A DNA stretch of 38,682 nt from HRBIN12 sp035762085 (GTDB taxonomy: Bacteria; Actinomycetota; UBA4738; HRBIN12): contig DASTPT010000040.1 of the NCBI GenBank assembly GCA_035762085.1, positions 1 through 38,682 of the forward strand, in the 5' to 3' direction. Under the pieces are notes generated by a model. That model worked only from the letters and a program-made list of their open reading frames with translations, was not told where the DNA came from and searched no databases. The translations under genes were made by a program, and so were the position numbers. Below, in pieces: positions 8,255 to 18,222 of the stretch (its first letter is position 1; the number at the start of each line of letters is the position of its first letter).

Positions 8255-8622
8255 CGGCGTTCCGCTCGGCGGGACGCACGCTGTTCTCGCTCGGGCTCGT
8301 GAAGGCGAGCGAGGGCAACCTCTCCACGTTCGACGGTGAGCGCCTCGTGATCACGCGCGCCGGGAGCGAGCTCGCCGGGCTCGCCGAGGACGACGTGCTC
8401 GAGGGCACGCTCGACGCCCCGCCGCCCGCCTCGTCCTCGGATCTGGAGCTCCACCTGCGGATGTACGGCGAGCGCGGCCCCGGTGCGATCGCGCACGCGC
8501 ACCCGCCGGACACCGTGCCCGAGGGATGGGTCGAGGGACAGGCGCACGGCACGTACGCGCACGCGGCGACGCTCGAGGAGGCCGTCGACCGCCTCGTGCG
8601 CGAGGCCAGGGAGCGGGGATGA
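8236..8622 (+). CDS. Compact class II aldolase/adducin-like protein
   Basis: A 128-residue protein with a shortened class II aldolase fold. It shows a phosphate-loop-like stretch 'KASEGNLSTFDGERLVITRAGSE' (compare GN-S-R...ITPSG), the 'SSDLELHLRMY' segment with the likely catalytic Glu, and HAHP for two zinc ligands. A C-terminal 'HGTYAHA-TLEEAVDRLV' stretch could supply the third His. Family members are usually about 200 residues; here the part between HAHP and the last His is cut to about 15 residues. It overlaps ahcY by 19 bases and mtnA by 4. Next to mtnA the candidates are methylthioribulose-1-phosphate dehydratase (MtnB) or the DHAP-shunt aldolase. Activity with such a short core is doubtful. 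Confidence 0.75.
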   Translation: MGAGDLTAFRSAGRTLFSLGLVKASEGNLSTFDGERLVITRAGSELAGLAEDDVLEGTLDAPPPASSSDLELHLRMYGERGPGAIAHAHPPDTVPEGWVEGQAHGTYAHAATLEEAVDRLVREARERG

Positions 8623-9689
8623 CCGGCCCCGGCATCGTCCCCGTCGAGTGGCGCGGCGACGCGGTCGCGATCTTGGACCAGCGCGCGCTGCCGCGCCGCG
8701 AGGTCGTCCTCGAGTGCCGCACCGTGGACGCCGTGGTCGAAGCGATCCGCTCCCTCGCGGTCCGCGGCGCGCCGATCATCGGCGTGGCCGCCGCCTACGG
8801 GATGGCGCTCGCCGCGACGGTCTCGACGCAGGGACGCACGAGGGCGCTGCTGGCGGAGCTCGAGGAGGCGGCCGCCGTGTTGAAGGCCGCGCGGCCCACC
8901 GCGGTGAACCTGGCGTGGGCCGTGGACCGGATGATGGCCGTCGCGACGGGGCAGTGCTGCCAGGTGGGCAGCACGCTGCAGCGCGTGCACGAGGAGCTCG
9001 TGGCCGAGGCGCTGCGGATCCAAGCGGAGGACCGGGACGCCTGCGCCGCGATGGGAGCGTACGGGCAGGAGCTGGTCCCCGGGGGCGCGAACGTGCTCAC
9101 GCACTGCAACACGGGGATGCTGTGCACCGCCGGCATCGGGACGGCGCTCGGCGTCGTGATCGAGGCCCACCGCCGCGGCAAGCGGCCACATGTCTGGGTG
9201 GACGAGACGCGGCCGGTCCTGCAGGGGGCCAGGCTCACCGCCTGGGAGCTCGGGCGGCTCGGGATCCCCCGGACGCTCGTCGCCGACGTCGCGGCCGGCT
9301 CGTTGATGGCGCGCGGGCTGGTCGACCTCGTGATCGTCGGCGCCGACCGGGTCGCCGCGAACGGCGATGTCGCGAACAAGGTGGGGACGTACCCGCTCGC
9401 GGTCCTCGCGCGGCACCACGCCGTGCCGCTCTACGTCGCGGCGCCGGTCTCGACCGTGGATCTCGGGACGCCGACGGGCGACGACATCCCGATCGAGGAG
9501 CGCGACCCCGGCGAGGTCACCTCGCCGCTCGGGATCGACCTGGCCGAGCCGGGGACCCCGGCGGCGAACCCGGCGTTCGACGTCACGCCCGCGGAGCTGG
9601 TCACGGCGCTCGTCACCGAGCGCGGGGTGCTCCGCCCGCCCTACGGTCCGGCGCTCCGGGGTCTGGCCTCGAGGAGGGGGGCGGCGTGA
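8619..9689 (+). CDS. mtnA: Methylthioribose-1-phosphate isomerase family protein
   Basis: Converts 5-methylthioribose-1-phosphate to methylthioribulose-1-phosphate in methionine salvage; related enzymes use 5-deoxyribose-1-phosphate. The 356-residue protein has the family hallmarks: RGAPIIGVAAAYG (about 47-59), the catalytic-Cys motif LTHCNTG, and the catalytic-Asp region GADRVAANGDVANKVGTYPLA. ATG 8619 overlaps the aldolase-like stop (ATGA). Its neighbours PNP, ahcY and the aldolase-like gene place it in nucleoside and SAM by-product salvage. The adjacent PNP does not look MTA-specific, so the enzyme supplying its substrate is unclear in this window. Confidence 0.9.
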   Translation: MTGPGIVPVEWRGDAVAILDQRALPRREVVLECRTVDAVVEAIRSLAVRGAPIIGVAAAYGMALAATVSTQGRTRALLAELEEAAAVLKAARPTAVNLAWAVDRMMAVATGQCCQVGSTLQRVHEELVAEALRIQAEDRDACAAMGAYGQELVPGGANVLTHCNTGMLCTAGIGTALGVVIEAHRRGKRPHVWVDETRPVLQGARLTAWELGRLGIPRTLVADVAAGSLMARGLVDLVIVGADRVAANGDVANKVGTYPLAVLARHHAVPLYVAAPVSTVDLGTPTGDDIPIEERDPGEVTSPLGIDLAEPGTPAANPAFDVTPAELVTALVTERGVLRPPYGPALRGLASRRGAA

Positions 9690-10333
9690 CCGAGCCGCTC
9701 TCGGTCCGCGCCCGGTTCGAGCGGTTCCCCGCCACCGTGAAGGGCGCCTTCCTCCTGCGCGGCGAGGACCGGGACCCCCACCAGGTGCAGGTCCTCGCGG
9801 CGAGGGCGGTCGCGGTCGCCGGCCGCACGTCGCGCGAGGTGCCGATCGCGACGACGACGCTGGATGCCGTGCCGCACCGGGACCTGTTCGTGCCGTTCGA
9901 GCTCATGGTCGCCGATCTCGAGCCGGGGTGGTACGGGTTCGAGGTCGACCTGGAGGTCGACGGCAACGCCGCGACGTTCCCCGGCGGGCGCCGGTTCGCC
10001 GTGCCGTGGCCGCGCGCGACGGTGCGCCGCGGCCAGATCCGGGTCGATCGCCAGGTGAAGCTCGGCGAGCGGGCGATGGCGACCGTGGAGCACGTGGATT
10101 GCGGCGGCGACTCGATCAGGCTGACGATCTCGGTCGAGCCGCCCCTCCCGGTCCAGGTCCGGCTCCTCGCGGACGGCGCGCGCCTGGAGATCCTCGAGAC
10201 CGACGCGGACGAATCCGCCGGACGGACGCGCGTGACCGCCTACCCGCTCCTGCGGACCCACGGCGTGCTGCGGATCGAGCTCCGAGGCCGCGGCCGCGGC
10301 GTCGAGGGCGCCCTCGACGTACCGCTGGACTGA
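9686..10333 (+). CDS. Hypothetical beta-rich protein downstream of mtnA
   Basis: A 215-residue protein with no signal peptide, membrane segment or cysteine cluster (a single Cys). It has alternating short hydrophobic strands with charged turns, suggesting a beta-sandwich in two halves (about 1-110 and 115-215). GTG 9686 overlaps the mtnA stop by 4 bases and is preceded by GAGGAGG at 9671-9677, so it is the last gene of the operon. I do not recognise a family. The tight coupling suggests a role tied to the operon, but nothing in the sequence shows which. Confidence 0.75.
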   Translation: MTEPLSVRARFERFPATVKGAFLLRGEDRDPHQVQVLAARAVAVAGRTSREVPIATTTLDAVPHRDLFVPFELMVADLEPGWYGFEVDLEVDGNAATFPGGRRFAVPWPRATVRRGQIRVDRQVKLGERAMATVEHVDCGGDSIRLTISVEPPLPVQVRLLADGARLEILETDADESAGRTRVTAYPLLRTHGVLRIELRGRGRGVEGALDVPLD

Positions 10334-10350
10334 CTGTCGCCGCCCCGGAG

Positions 10351-10356
10351 TAGGGT
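10351..10356 (+). promoter_or_regulatory. -10 box for comF (leaderless)
   Basis: TAGGGT is followed by exactly 6 bases (GCGGCG) and then ATG 10363. No ribosome binding site lies between. The transcript would begin at or beside the A of the start codon. Confidence 0.6.
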
Positions 10357-10362
10357 GCGGCG

Positions 10363-11130
10363 ATGCTCGAGCACCTGCTCGACGTCGTCTTCCCGCGTCG
10401 ATGCGCGGGGTGCGCGCGCGGCCCGTGGCCGTTCTGTCCGTCGTGTCGTGCTCAGGTCCAGGCGCTGACCCCGCCTTGGTGCCGGCGCTGCGGGTCTCCG
10501 TCGCTCGGCGGGCGCTCGACCTGCCCGGATTGCCCGCCTCCGCCGATCGCGATGGCGCGCTCGGCGTTCCGGTTCCAGGGGCCGGTGCGCTCGGCGATCC
10601 ACCGGCTGAAGTTCGCGGGTTGGCGTCCGGTGGCGCAGGCGCTCGGCGAGGCGATGGCGACGGCGTGGACCCGGACTGACGTGGACCTGGTGACGTGGGT
10701 GCCGCTCTCGCCCCGACGCCGATCCGAGCGCGGGTTCGACCAGGCCCGCGCGCTCGCCCAGGTGGTGGCGCCGCGGCTGGGCCTCCCGGTGCTCGGGCTG
10801 CTCGCGCGCGACGGGGACGACCGATCGACCCAGGCCCGCCGTGACCGCGCCGGCAGGCTGGCCGCCATGGAGGGCCGGTTCCGCGCACGGGTCCCGACCC
10901 GCGGGACGGTGCTGCTCGTCGACGACGTGCTCACGACGGGGGCGACCGCGTCGGCGTGCGCGACGGCGCTCGTCCGGAGCGGCGCGGATCGCGTGTACCT
11001 GCTCACCGCCGCGCGAGCGCTGACGCCCCGACCCTCGGGCGCGGTCCCCGCCGTGCCGGGGGCCGCCGGTATACTCGGCGCCGGGCTCGCGTTCGGGTCT
11101 GTGGTTGCCCGGGGATCGGATCTCCGGTAG
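10363..11130 (+). CDS. comF: ComF-family phosphoribosyltransferase-like protein
   Basis: ComF proteins combine an N-terminal double zinc finger with a phosphoribosyltransferase-type domain and assist DNA uptake and processing in transformable bacteria; their role in Actinomycetota is unclear. The 255-residue protein has CAGC, CPSC, CRRC and CPDC in the first 60 residues, then 'FQGPVRSAIHRLKFAG', 'WVPLSPRRRSERGFDQA', and the PRPP loop VLLVDDVLTTGATAS. The normal family end is near residue 225. The last 25-30 residues are Gly/Pro/Ala-rich and coincide with the promoter of the downstream RNA, so this tail is probably not a conserved protein part. Confidence 0.9.
   Translation: MLEHLLDVVFPRRCAGCARGPWPFCPSCRAQVQALTPPWCRRCGSPSLGGRSTCPDCPPPPIAMARSAFRFQGPVRSAIHRLKFAGWRPVAQALGEAMATAWTRTDVDLVTWVPLSPRRRSERGFDQARALAQVVAPRLGLPVLGLLARDGDDRSTQARRDRAGRLAAMEGRFRARVPTRGTVLLVDDVLTTGATASACATALVRSGADRVYLLTAARALTPRPSGAVPAVPGAAGILGAGLAFGSVVARGSDLR
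11070..11075 (+). promoter_or_regulatory. -10 box for the raiA-like RNA and hpf, inside comF
   Basis: TATACT lies within the comF 3' end. A transcript starting near 11082 would cover the structured RNA and hpf. It is one of two TATACT boxes in the window, the other serving ssrA; both drive non-coding RNAs. No good -35 box is visible. Confidence 0.55.
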
Positions 11131-11137
11131 TCGATGC

Positions 11138-11366
11138 CAGCCGCGGGCGAAACGACCCACGTAAGGCGACCCTTGGTCGTCGAGCATGGCGCGGTTTAGA
11201 TGTAAGTCCTGCCCCGGCGGGGGGAGACCTCGCCGGGAGAGGTGGCGAAGCCGAGAGGCGATCCACCCGGCAGGCGGGTGTGGGGCCAAAGACCAGGTCA
11301 GCCGGACGCGAGCCCATCTCCCACCTCCGGCGATGCGCAGGTCGCCCGTCGGGACGATACTGACCG
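11138..11366 (+). ncRNA. Structured RNA upstream of hpf, probable raiA motif RNA
   Basis: The 261-base gap between comF and hpf has no credible ORF but is rich in nested pairing. By eye: an outer helix 11144-11150 with 11342-11348 (7 bp); hairpin 11167-11171/11175-11179; hairpin 11213-11219/11231-11237 (7 bp); long-range helix 11239-11245/11321-11327 (7 bp); hairpin 11264-11269/11275-11280; and 11296-11301/11360-11365, which would form a pseudoknot. The raiA motif is a known RNA class of about 200 bases found just upstream of raiA/hpf genes in Actinobacteria and Firmicutes, with pseudoknots and uncertain function. Position, size and complexity fit. I assign it by these, not by a covariance match. 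Confidence 0.72.
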
Positions 11367-11391
11367 TAGGGAACCGACCGAAGGAGGCGGC

Positions 11392-11757
11392 ATGGATCTC
11401 GTGCTGAACGGGCGGGGCACCCGCATCACCGACCGTGTGCGCGAGGTGGCCGAGCACAAGCTCGGGCGTCTCGAGCGCATGGAGCCCAGGGTGACGCGCC
11501 TGCAGATCGAGATCATCTCGGAGAAGAACCCGAGGCTGGGCGGCGCCCACCGCGTCGAGGCCTCGTTCGACACGCCGCGCCGGAGCTTCCGCGCGACGGC
11601 CGCCGCGTCCGACGTCGACTCGGCGTTCGACGCGGTCGCCGAGAAGCTCGAGCGGCAGATCCGAGACCACCGCAAGAAGAAGCGCACGAAGCTCATCGCG
11701 GGCGCCACCCGCGTAAAATCGGCGAACAACCACGAGCAGGCGCCGACGGAAGGCTAG
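11392..11757 (+). CDS. hpf: Ribosome hibernation promoting factor, short form
   Basis: Binds the 30S subunit and holds ribosomes inactive in stationary phase or stress. The 121-residue protein is a single S30AE domain: strand 'MDLVLNGRGTRITDRVREVAEHKLGRLE', a second helix 'DVDSAFDAVAEKLERQIRDHRKKKR', then a polar tail. It lacks the C-terminal dimerisation domain of long-form HPF, which is common in Actinobacteria (about 220-250 residues), so it should not by itself form 100S dimers in the long-form way. ATG 11392 is preceded by AAGGAGG (11381-11387), which may be exposed or hidden by the upstream RNA. It is placed between comF and secA as in other Actinomycetota, but two extra genes separate it from secA. 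Confidence 0.92.
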   Translation: MDLVLNGRGTRITDRVREVAEHKLGRLERMEPRVTRLQIEIISEKNPRLGGAHRVEASFDTPRRSFRATAAASDVDSAFDAVAEKLERQIRDHRKKKRTKLIAGATRVKSANNHEQAPTEG

Positions 11758-11778
11758 GCCGGCGCACCGGGGGTACCG

Positions 11779-12468
11779 GTGAGCGAGACATCGAAGGAAC
11801 AGGGCTCCGAACGGCTGGGCGTCCTCGTCTGCGACGATCATGCGCTGTTCCGCCGCGGGCTCGAGGTGGTCCTCGGGATGGAGGACGACCTCGAGCTGGT
11901 CGGGGAGGCGTCCGACGGGGTCGAGGTCGTCGCGAAGGCACAGGAGCTGATGCCGGACGTGATCCTGATGGACGTCCGGATGCCGAAGAAGTCGGGCATC
12001 GAGGCCGCGGCCGAGATCAAGGAGATCCTGCCGCACGTCAAGATCCTCATGCTGACGATCAGCGACGAGGAGGCGGACCTGTACGAGGCGATCAAGGCGG
12101 GCGCCTCGGGCTACCTCCTGAAGGAGATCCCGATCGAGGAGGTGGCCGACGCGATCCGCTCGGTCTGGGCCGGGCAGTCGAGGATCTCGCCGTCGATGGC
12201 CTCGAAGCTCCTCACGGAGTTCGCGGCGATGAGCAAGGCGACGGACGAGAAGCCGACGATGCCAACGCCGAAGCTCACGGATCGAGAGATGGAGGTCCTG
12301 CGGCTGGTGGCGCAGGGGATGAACAACCGGGACATCGCGAAGGCGCTGTACATCTCCGAGAACACGGTGAAGAACCACATCCGCAACATCCTCGAGAAGC
12401 TCCACCTCCACTCGCGCATGGAGGCCGTCGTGTACGCCGTGCGCGAGAAGATGATCGAGATCAGCTGA
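11779..12468 (+). CDS. NarL/LuxR-type response regulator (orphan)
   Basis: A 229-residue two-component regulator. The receiver domain (about 13-130) keeps the acidic pocket Asp19-Asp20, the phospho-acceptor Asp65 (VILMDVRMP) and the Lys in GYLLKEIP. A linker (about 140-165) leads to a LuxR-type HTH (LTDREMEVLRLVAQG...NTVKNHIRNILEKL). No sensor kinase gene lies in the window, so its partner is unknown. It starts with GTG 11779, 21 bases after hpf, and is probably co-transcribed with hpf and the MFS gene, which starts 4 bases after it. Confidence 0.92.
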   Translation: MSETSKEQGSERLGVLVCDDHALFRRGLEVVLGMEDDLELVGEASDGVEVVAKAQELMPDVILMDVRMPKKSGIEAAAEIKEILPHVKILMLTISDEEADLYEAIKAGASGYLLKEIPIEEVADAIRSVWAGQSRISPSMASKLLTEFAAMSKATDEKPTMPTPKLTDREMEVLRLVAQGMNNRDIAKALYISENTVKNHIRNILEKLHLHSRMEAVVYAVREKMIEIS

Positions 12469-12472
12469 GCGC

Positions 12473-13714
12473 GTGATCCGGTCGACCGAGGAGCACCGCC
12501 GGCTCGTACGTCGCAACACCGTGCTGCTCGCCACCGCCCAGGGGCTGGTGCAGATCGCGTCGCCGGTGATGCTGCTGGTCGGCGTCGTCGAGATCGCCGA
12601 GCTGACCGGGCACGAGAGCTCGGCGGGGTTCCTGAACGCCGCGTACTTCCTCGCGGCGGCGGCCGGCGCGCTCCTGGTCGGTCGCTCGATGGACCGGTTC
12701 GGTCGGCGACCCGGTCTGTTCGCGAGCTACGCGCTGCTGGTCCTCGCCGGTCTCGGGGGCGCGGCGTCGGTCGCGGCCGGTTCGTGGCTCGGGCTGCTGC
12801 TGGTCGCCGTGCCGTTCGGCGCCGCGTTCGGCGGCGCGAACCTGGCTCGGGGCGCGGTCGCCGACATGCATCCGCCCGAGCGCCGGGGCCGGGCCGTCGG
12901 CTACGTCCTCGCCGCCGGCACGGTGGGGGCGGTCGCGAGTCCGTTCGCCGTGGCGTTCCTCCAGGAGTTCGCCGAGGGGCGTCTCGGCGCGACCCCGAAC
13001 GTGCTGCCGTGGGTCCTCGTGCCGGCCGGTGCGATCGGCGCGACGATCTGCGTCCTGCGCGTCTGGCCCGACCCGCGGGACATCGCGGTGGGTGAGCCGG
13101 TCCAGGTCGCCGTTGTCGCACGGCGTCCGCGAGAGGTCCTCGCGGCGCCGACGATCCGCATGGCCGTGGTCGTCGCCGCCATCGGACAGATGGCGATGGT
13201 GGCCGTGATGGGCGTGACGCCCGTGGCCCTGCACCAGCACGACGTCAGCCCGACGGCCGTGTCCAGCGTCATCAGCGTCCACATCGCGGGCATGTTCGCC
13301 TTCTCCCCGCTGATCGGGGCGGCACTCGACCGGTTCGGGCGTCGGCCGGGCCTGATCGCCGGCGCCGCGCTGAGCATCGGCGGGGCGCTCCTGGCGGCGA
13401 CCGAGGCCGGCGCGCTCGTCGTCGGGGCCGGCCTGTTCGCGATCGGGCTCGGCTGGAGCGCCACGTTCCTCGGCGCCACGGCGGTGATCAGCGACGCGAC
13501 CGATCCCGCCGAGCGGGCGAGCGCGCTCGGCCTGATGGACCTGACCGTCAGTCTGAGCTCGGCGGCGGCCGGTCTCGCCGCCGGCTTCGTGTTCGAGGGG
13601 GCGGGCTTCCGCGTCCTCGGGCTGGCGACGGCGACGCTCGTGCTGGTCGTCGTCGTGTCGGCCCTGCGGCTCCGCGAGCCCTCCGTCGTCAGGGCGACCG
13701 CGGACGAGCGATGA
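12473..13714 (+). CDS. MFS transporter
   Basis: A 413-residue integral membrane protein with about 12 hydrophobic segments, the normal size for the major facilitator superfamily. The conserved loop motif appears twice in pseudo-symmetric positions: DRFGRRPG after TM2 (about residues 74-81) and again after TM8 (about 285-292). Substrate cannot be told; drug or metabolite efflux is the usual guess for this subfamily. GTG 12473 follows the response regulator stop by 4 bases, suggesting co-transcription and perhaps control by that regulator. Confidence 0.88.
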   Translation: MIRSTEEHRRLVRRNTVLLATAQGLVQIASPVMLLVGVVEIAELTGHESSAGFLNAAYFLAAAAGALLVGRSMDRFGRRPGLFASYALLVLAGLGGAASVAAGSWLGLLLVAVPFGAAFGGANLARGAVADMHPPERRGRAVGYVLAAGTVGAVASPFAVAFLQEFAEGRLGATPNVLPWVLVPAGAIGATICVLRVWPDPRDIAVGEPVQVAVVARRPREVLAAPTIRMAVVVAAIGQMAMVAVMGVTPVALHQHDVSPTAVSSVISVHIAGMFAFSPLIGAALDRFGRRPGLIAGAALSIGGALLAATEAGALVVGAGLFAIGLGWSATFLGATAVISDATDPAERASALGLMDLTVSLSSAAAGLAAGFVFEGAGFRVLGLATATLVLVVVVSALRLREPSVVRATADER

Positions 13715-13780
13715 GGCGCCGCAGAACCCGGACCGAGGCCGCGCCGAACCACCAGAGAGGTCCTGGTCAGGGGCTCCGGT

Positions 13781-13786
13781 TACGAT
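13781..13786 (+). promoter_or_regulatory. -10 box for secA
   Basis: TACGAT lies in the 114-base gap between the MFS gene and secA. A start near 13793 leaves a leader of about 36 bases holding the AAAGGG ribosome binding site (13815-13820). SecA thus seems separable from the hpf operon. Confidence 0.5.
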
Positions 13787-13828
13787 AGGGGGTCGGAACC
13801 CTCCTCCACGCGCGAAAGGGCTGGTGCG

Positions 13829-16504
<2,676 letters not shown>

Positions 16505-16512
16505 GCATGTGA

Positions 16513-16543
16513 CGAGACCCGGTCGGGTGCGGACCGGGTCTCG
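16513..16543. terminator. Strong stem-loop after secA, between convergent genes
   Basis: CGAGACCCGGTC (16513-16524) pairs perfectly with GACCGGGTCTCG (16532-16543) around a 7-base loop, a 12-bp perfect stem. It lies between the secA stop and the stop of the convergent small gene, so it can serve both strands. A U-run is missing, as is common in high-GC Actinomycetota. Confidence 0.75.
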
Positions 16544-16564
16544 CCGTACCGGCTCGAGGTCGCC

Positions 16565-16972
16565 TCACCGGCACTGACCGCAGAGCTCGCCGTCGATCAC
16601 GACCGGGGCGGTGTTGTCGCCGTGCAGGACCCTCGGCAGGGGGGTTCCGCCGAACTCCGCGGCCGTTGCCCGCTTGCGCGCGCCGACCCGCCAGAACTCG
16701 CGCGCACCGGCGCTGTCGGTCGCGATCCCGTGCTGCTGCGCCCAGTACTGCGCGGCGACCGCCGACTTCAGCTCGGCCATCTCGGCCGCGTCGCTCTGCG
16801 CGACGGCCTCACCGGAGACCGTGGAGCCCGAGGCGGGTCGGGCCACCGGCTCACGCTCCGAGATGGTCCCGATCGCCAGAGCTCCCGCGATCGTGAGCGT
16901 CACACCGATGACGAGCCACGCCGGCACCTGCACCGCTCGGCGCTCCCGGAGGATCTGTGTGTTCGCGCTCAT
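16565..16972 (-). CDS. Small membrane-anchored protein ending in CGQC
   Basis: A 135-residue protein of unknown function. It has a short basic cytoplasmic start, one hydrophobic segment (about 17-36), then an Ala/Glu-rich extracytoplasmic region with a helical stretch (AAEMAELKSAVAAQYWAQQHGIA). It ends in a Cys pair one residue from the C-terminus (CGQC-R). Such a terminal pair could bind metal or form a disulfide. ATG 16972 is chosen because a strong AAGGAGGGGG site (complement of 16978-16988) precedes it and a -10 box lies at 17004-17009. It is divergent from prfB and convergent with secA. I do not recognise a family. Confidence 0.75.
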   Translation of the reverse strand: MSANTQILRERRAVQVPAWLVIGVTLTIAGALAIGTISEREPVARPASGSTVSGEAVAQSDAAEMAELKSAVAAQYWAQQHGIATDSAGAREFWRVGARKRATAAEFGGTPLPRVLHGDNTAPVVIDGELCGQCR

Positions 16973-17003
16973 CGTTGCCCCCTCCTTCTCGATCGTGGAG
17001 CCG

Positions 17004-17009
17004 AGCGTA
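17004..17009 (-). promoter_or_regulatory. -10 box for the CGQC-ended protein
   Basis: TACGCT on the minus strand would start a transcript near 16997, giving a leader of about 25 bases with the strong ribosome binding site. The same hexamer TACGCT is the -10 box of the divergent prfB. Confidence 0.5.
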
Positions 17010-17061
17010 GGGACGCGCGTGCTCCGGGTCGGTGACGGGGAGCACCATCGGCGGATGACGT

Positions 17062-17075
17062 GCGGCACGTGCCGC
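17062..17075. promoter_or_regulatory. 14-bp palindrome between divergent promoters
   Basis: GCGGCACGTGCCGC is a perfect 14-bp palindrome 52 bases from the minus-strand -10 box and 18 bases from the prfB -10 box. It could be an operator for one or both promoters; in such GC-rich sequence chance is possible. Confidence 0.35.
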
Positions 17076-17093
17076 CCGGACGGTGATGCCTGT

Positions 17094-17099
17094 TACGCT
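17094..17099 (+). promoter_or_regulatory. -10 box for prfB
   Basis: TACGCT ends 9 bases before ATG 17109, and no ribosome binding site lies between. The prfB mRNA is therefore probably leaderless or has a leader of only one or two bases. Confidence 0.5.
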
Positions 17100-17108
17100 C
17101 CCTCCGCC

Positions 17109-18222
17109 ATGAGCGAGCACACCGAGCGCCTCGAGGACCTCGCCGAGCGGCTCGCGCACGCGAAGGAGTTCCTTTGACGTCGACGGCAGGCGCGCGCAGG
17201 CGGCCGAGCTCGAGCGGCAGGCGAGCGACCCGTCGCTCTGGGACGACCCCGCCCGCGGCCAGGAGCTGACGACCCGGCTCTCGCGCCTGCGGGCCGAGAT
17301 CGAGCGCTTCGACCACCTGCAGCGGCGGCTGGAGGACGCGCGCGCGATGGACGAGCTCCTCGCCGCCGAGACCGACCGGGAGATGGAGACGGACCTCGCG
17401 CGCGCGCTCGAGGACCTCGAGCGAGACTTCGGCAAGCTCGAGCTCGCCACGCTGCTCGCCGGCGAGTTCGACGCGAACGATGCGGTCGCGACCCTCCACG
17501 CCGGCGCCGGCGGGACCGAGTCGCAGGACTGGGCCGAGATGCTCCTACGGATGTACCTGCGGTGGGCCGAGCGGACCAGCATGGACGTCGAGGTCGACGA
17601 GGTCCAGTACGGCGACGAGGCCGGGATCAAGAGCTCGACGTTCATCGTGCACGGCACGAACGCGTACGGCCTGCTCTCGGCCGAGCGCGGGGTCCACCGG
17701 CTGGTTCGGATCAGCCCGTTCGACGCGGCGAAGCGCCGGCACACGTCGTTCGCCTCGCTCGACGTGATCCCGCTCCTCGAGGAGGCGCAGGAGGAGGACC
17801 TGGCGATCCCCGAGGACGACCTGCGGATCGACGTCTACCGCTCGAGCGGGCCGGGCGGGCAGTCGGTGAACACGACCGACTCGGCCGTGCGGATCACTCA
17901 CCTGCCGACCGGGATCGCCGTCGCGTGCCAGAACGAGCGCTCGCAGCTGCAGAACCGCGCCGTCGCGATGCGGATCCTGAAAGCCAGGCTCGCCGAGCGG
18001 ATGCGTGAGGAGCAGCAGGAGCGCCTGGAGAACCTCCGGGGCGAGCGCAAGGGGATCGACTTCGGCTCGCAGATCCGCTCGTACGTGCTCGCGCCGTACC
18101 GGCTGGTGAAGGACCACCGTACGAACCTCGAGATCGGCGACGTCGACCGCGTCCTGGACGGCGACCTCGAGGACCTGATCGAGGCCGAGCTCAGGCGTCG
18201 GACGGAGGGCTCGGCGGCGTAG
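17109..18222 (+). CDS. prfB: Peptide chain release factor 2, with programmed +1 frameshift
   Basis: Terminates translation at UGA and UAA. The first 22 codons (17109-17174) end at an in-frame UGA (17175-17177). The rest is read in the +1 frame from 17176, giving about 370 residues. The recoding site is classical: AAGGAG (17163-17168), three bases, then CTT TGA C, as in the E. coli autoregulatory site with its internal Shine-Dalgarno element. Low RF2 slows termination at the UGA and favours the shift. Downstream, SPF (the stop-codon-reading tripeptide, in RISPFDAAKRRHTSF) and GGQ (in SGPGGQSVNTTDSAVR) are intact. The 3' end overlaps the convergent YfhO-like gene by 32 bases. Confidence 0.95.
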
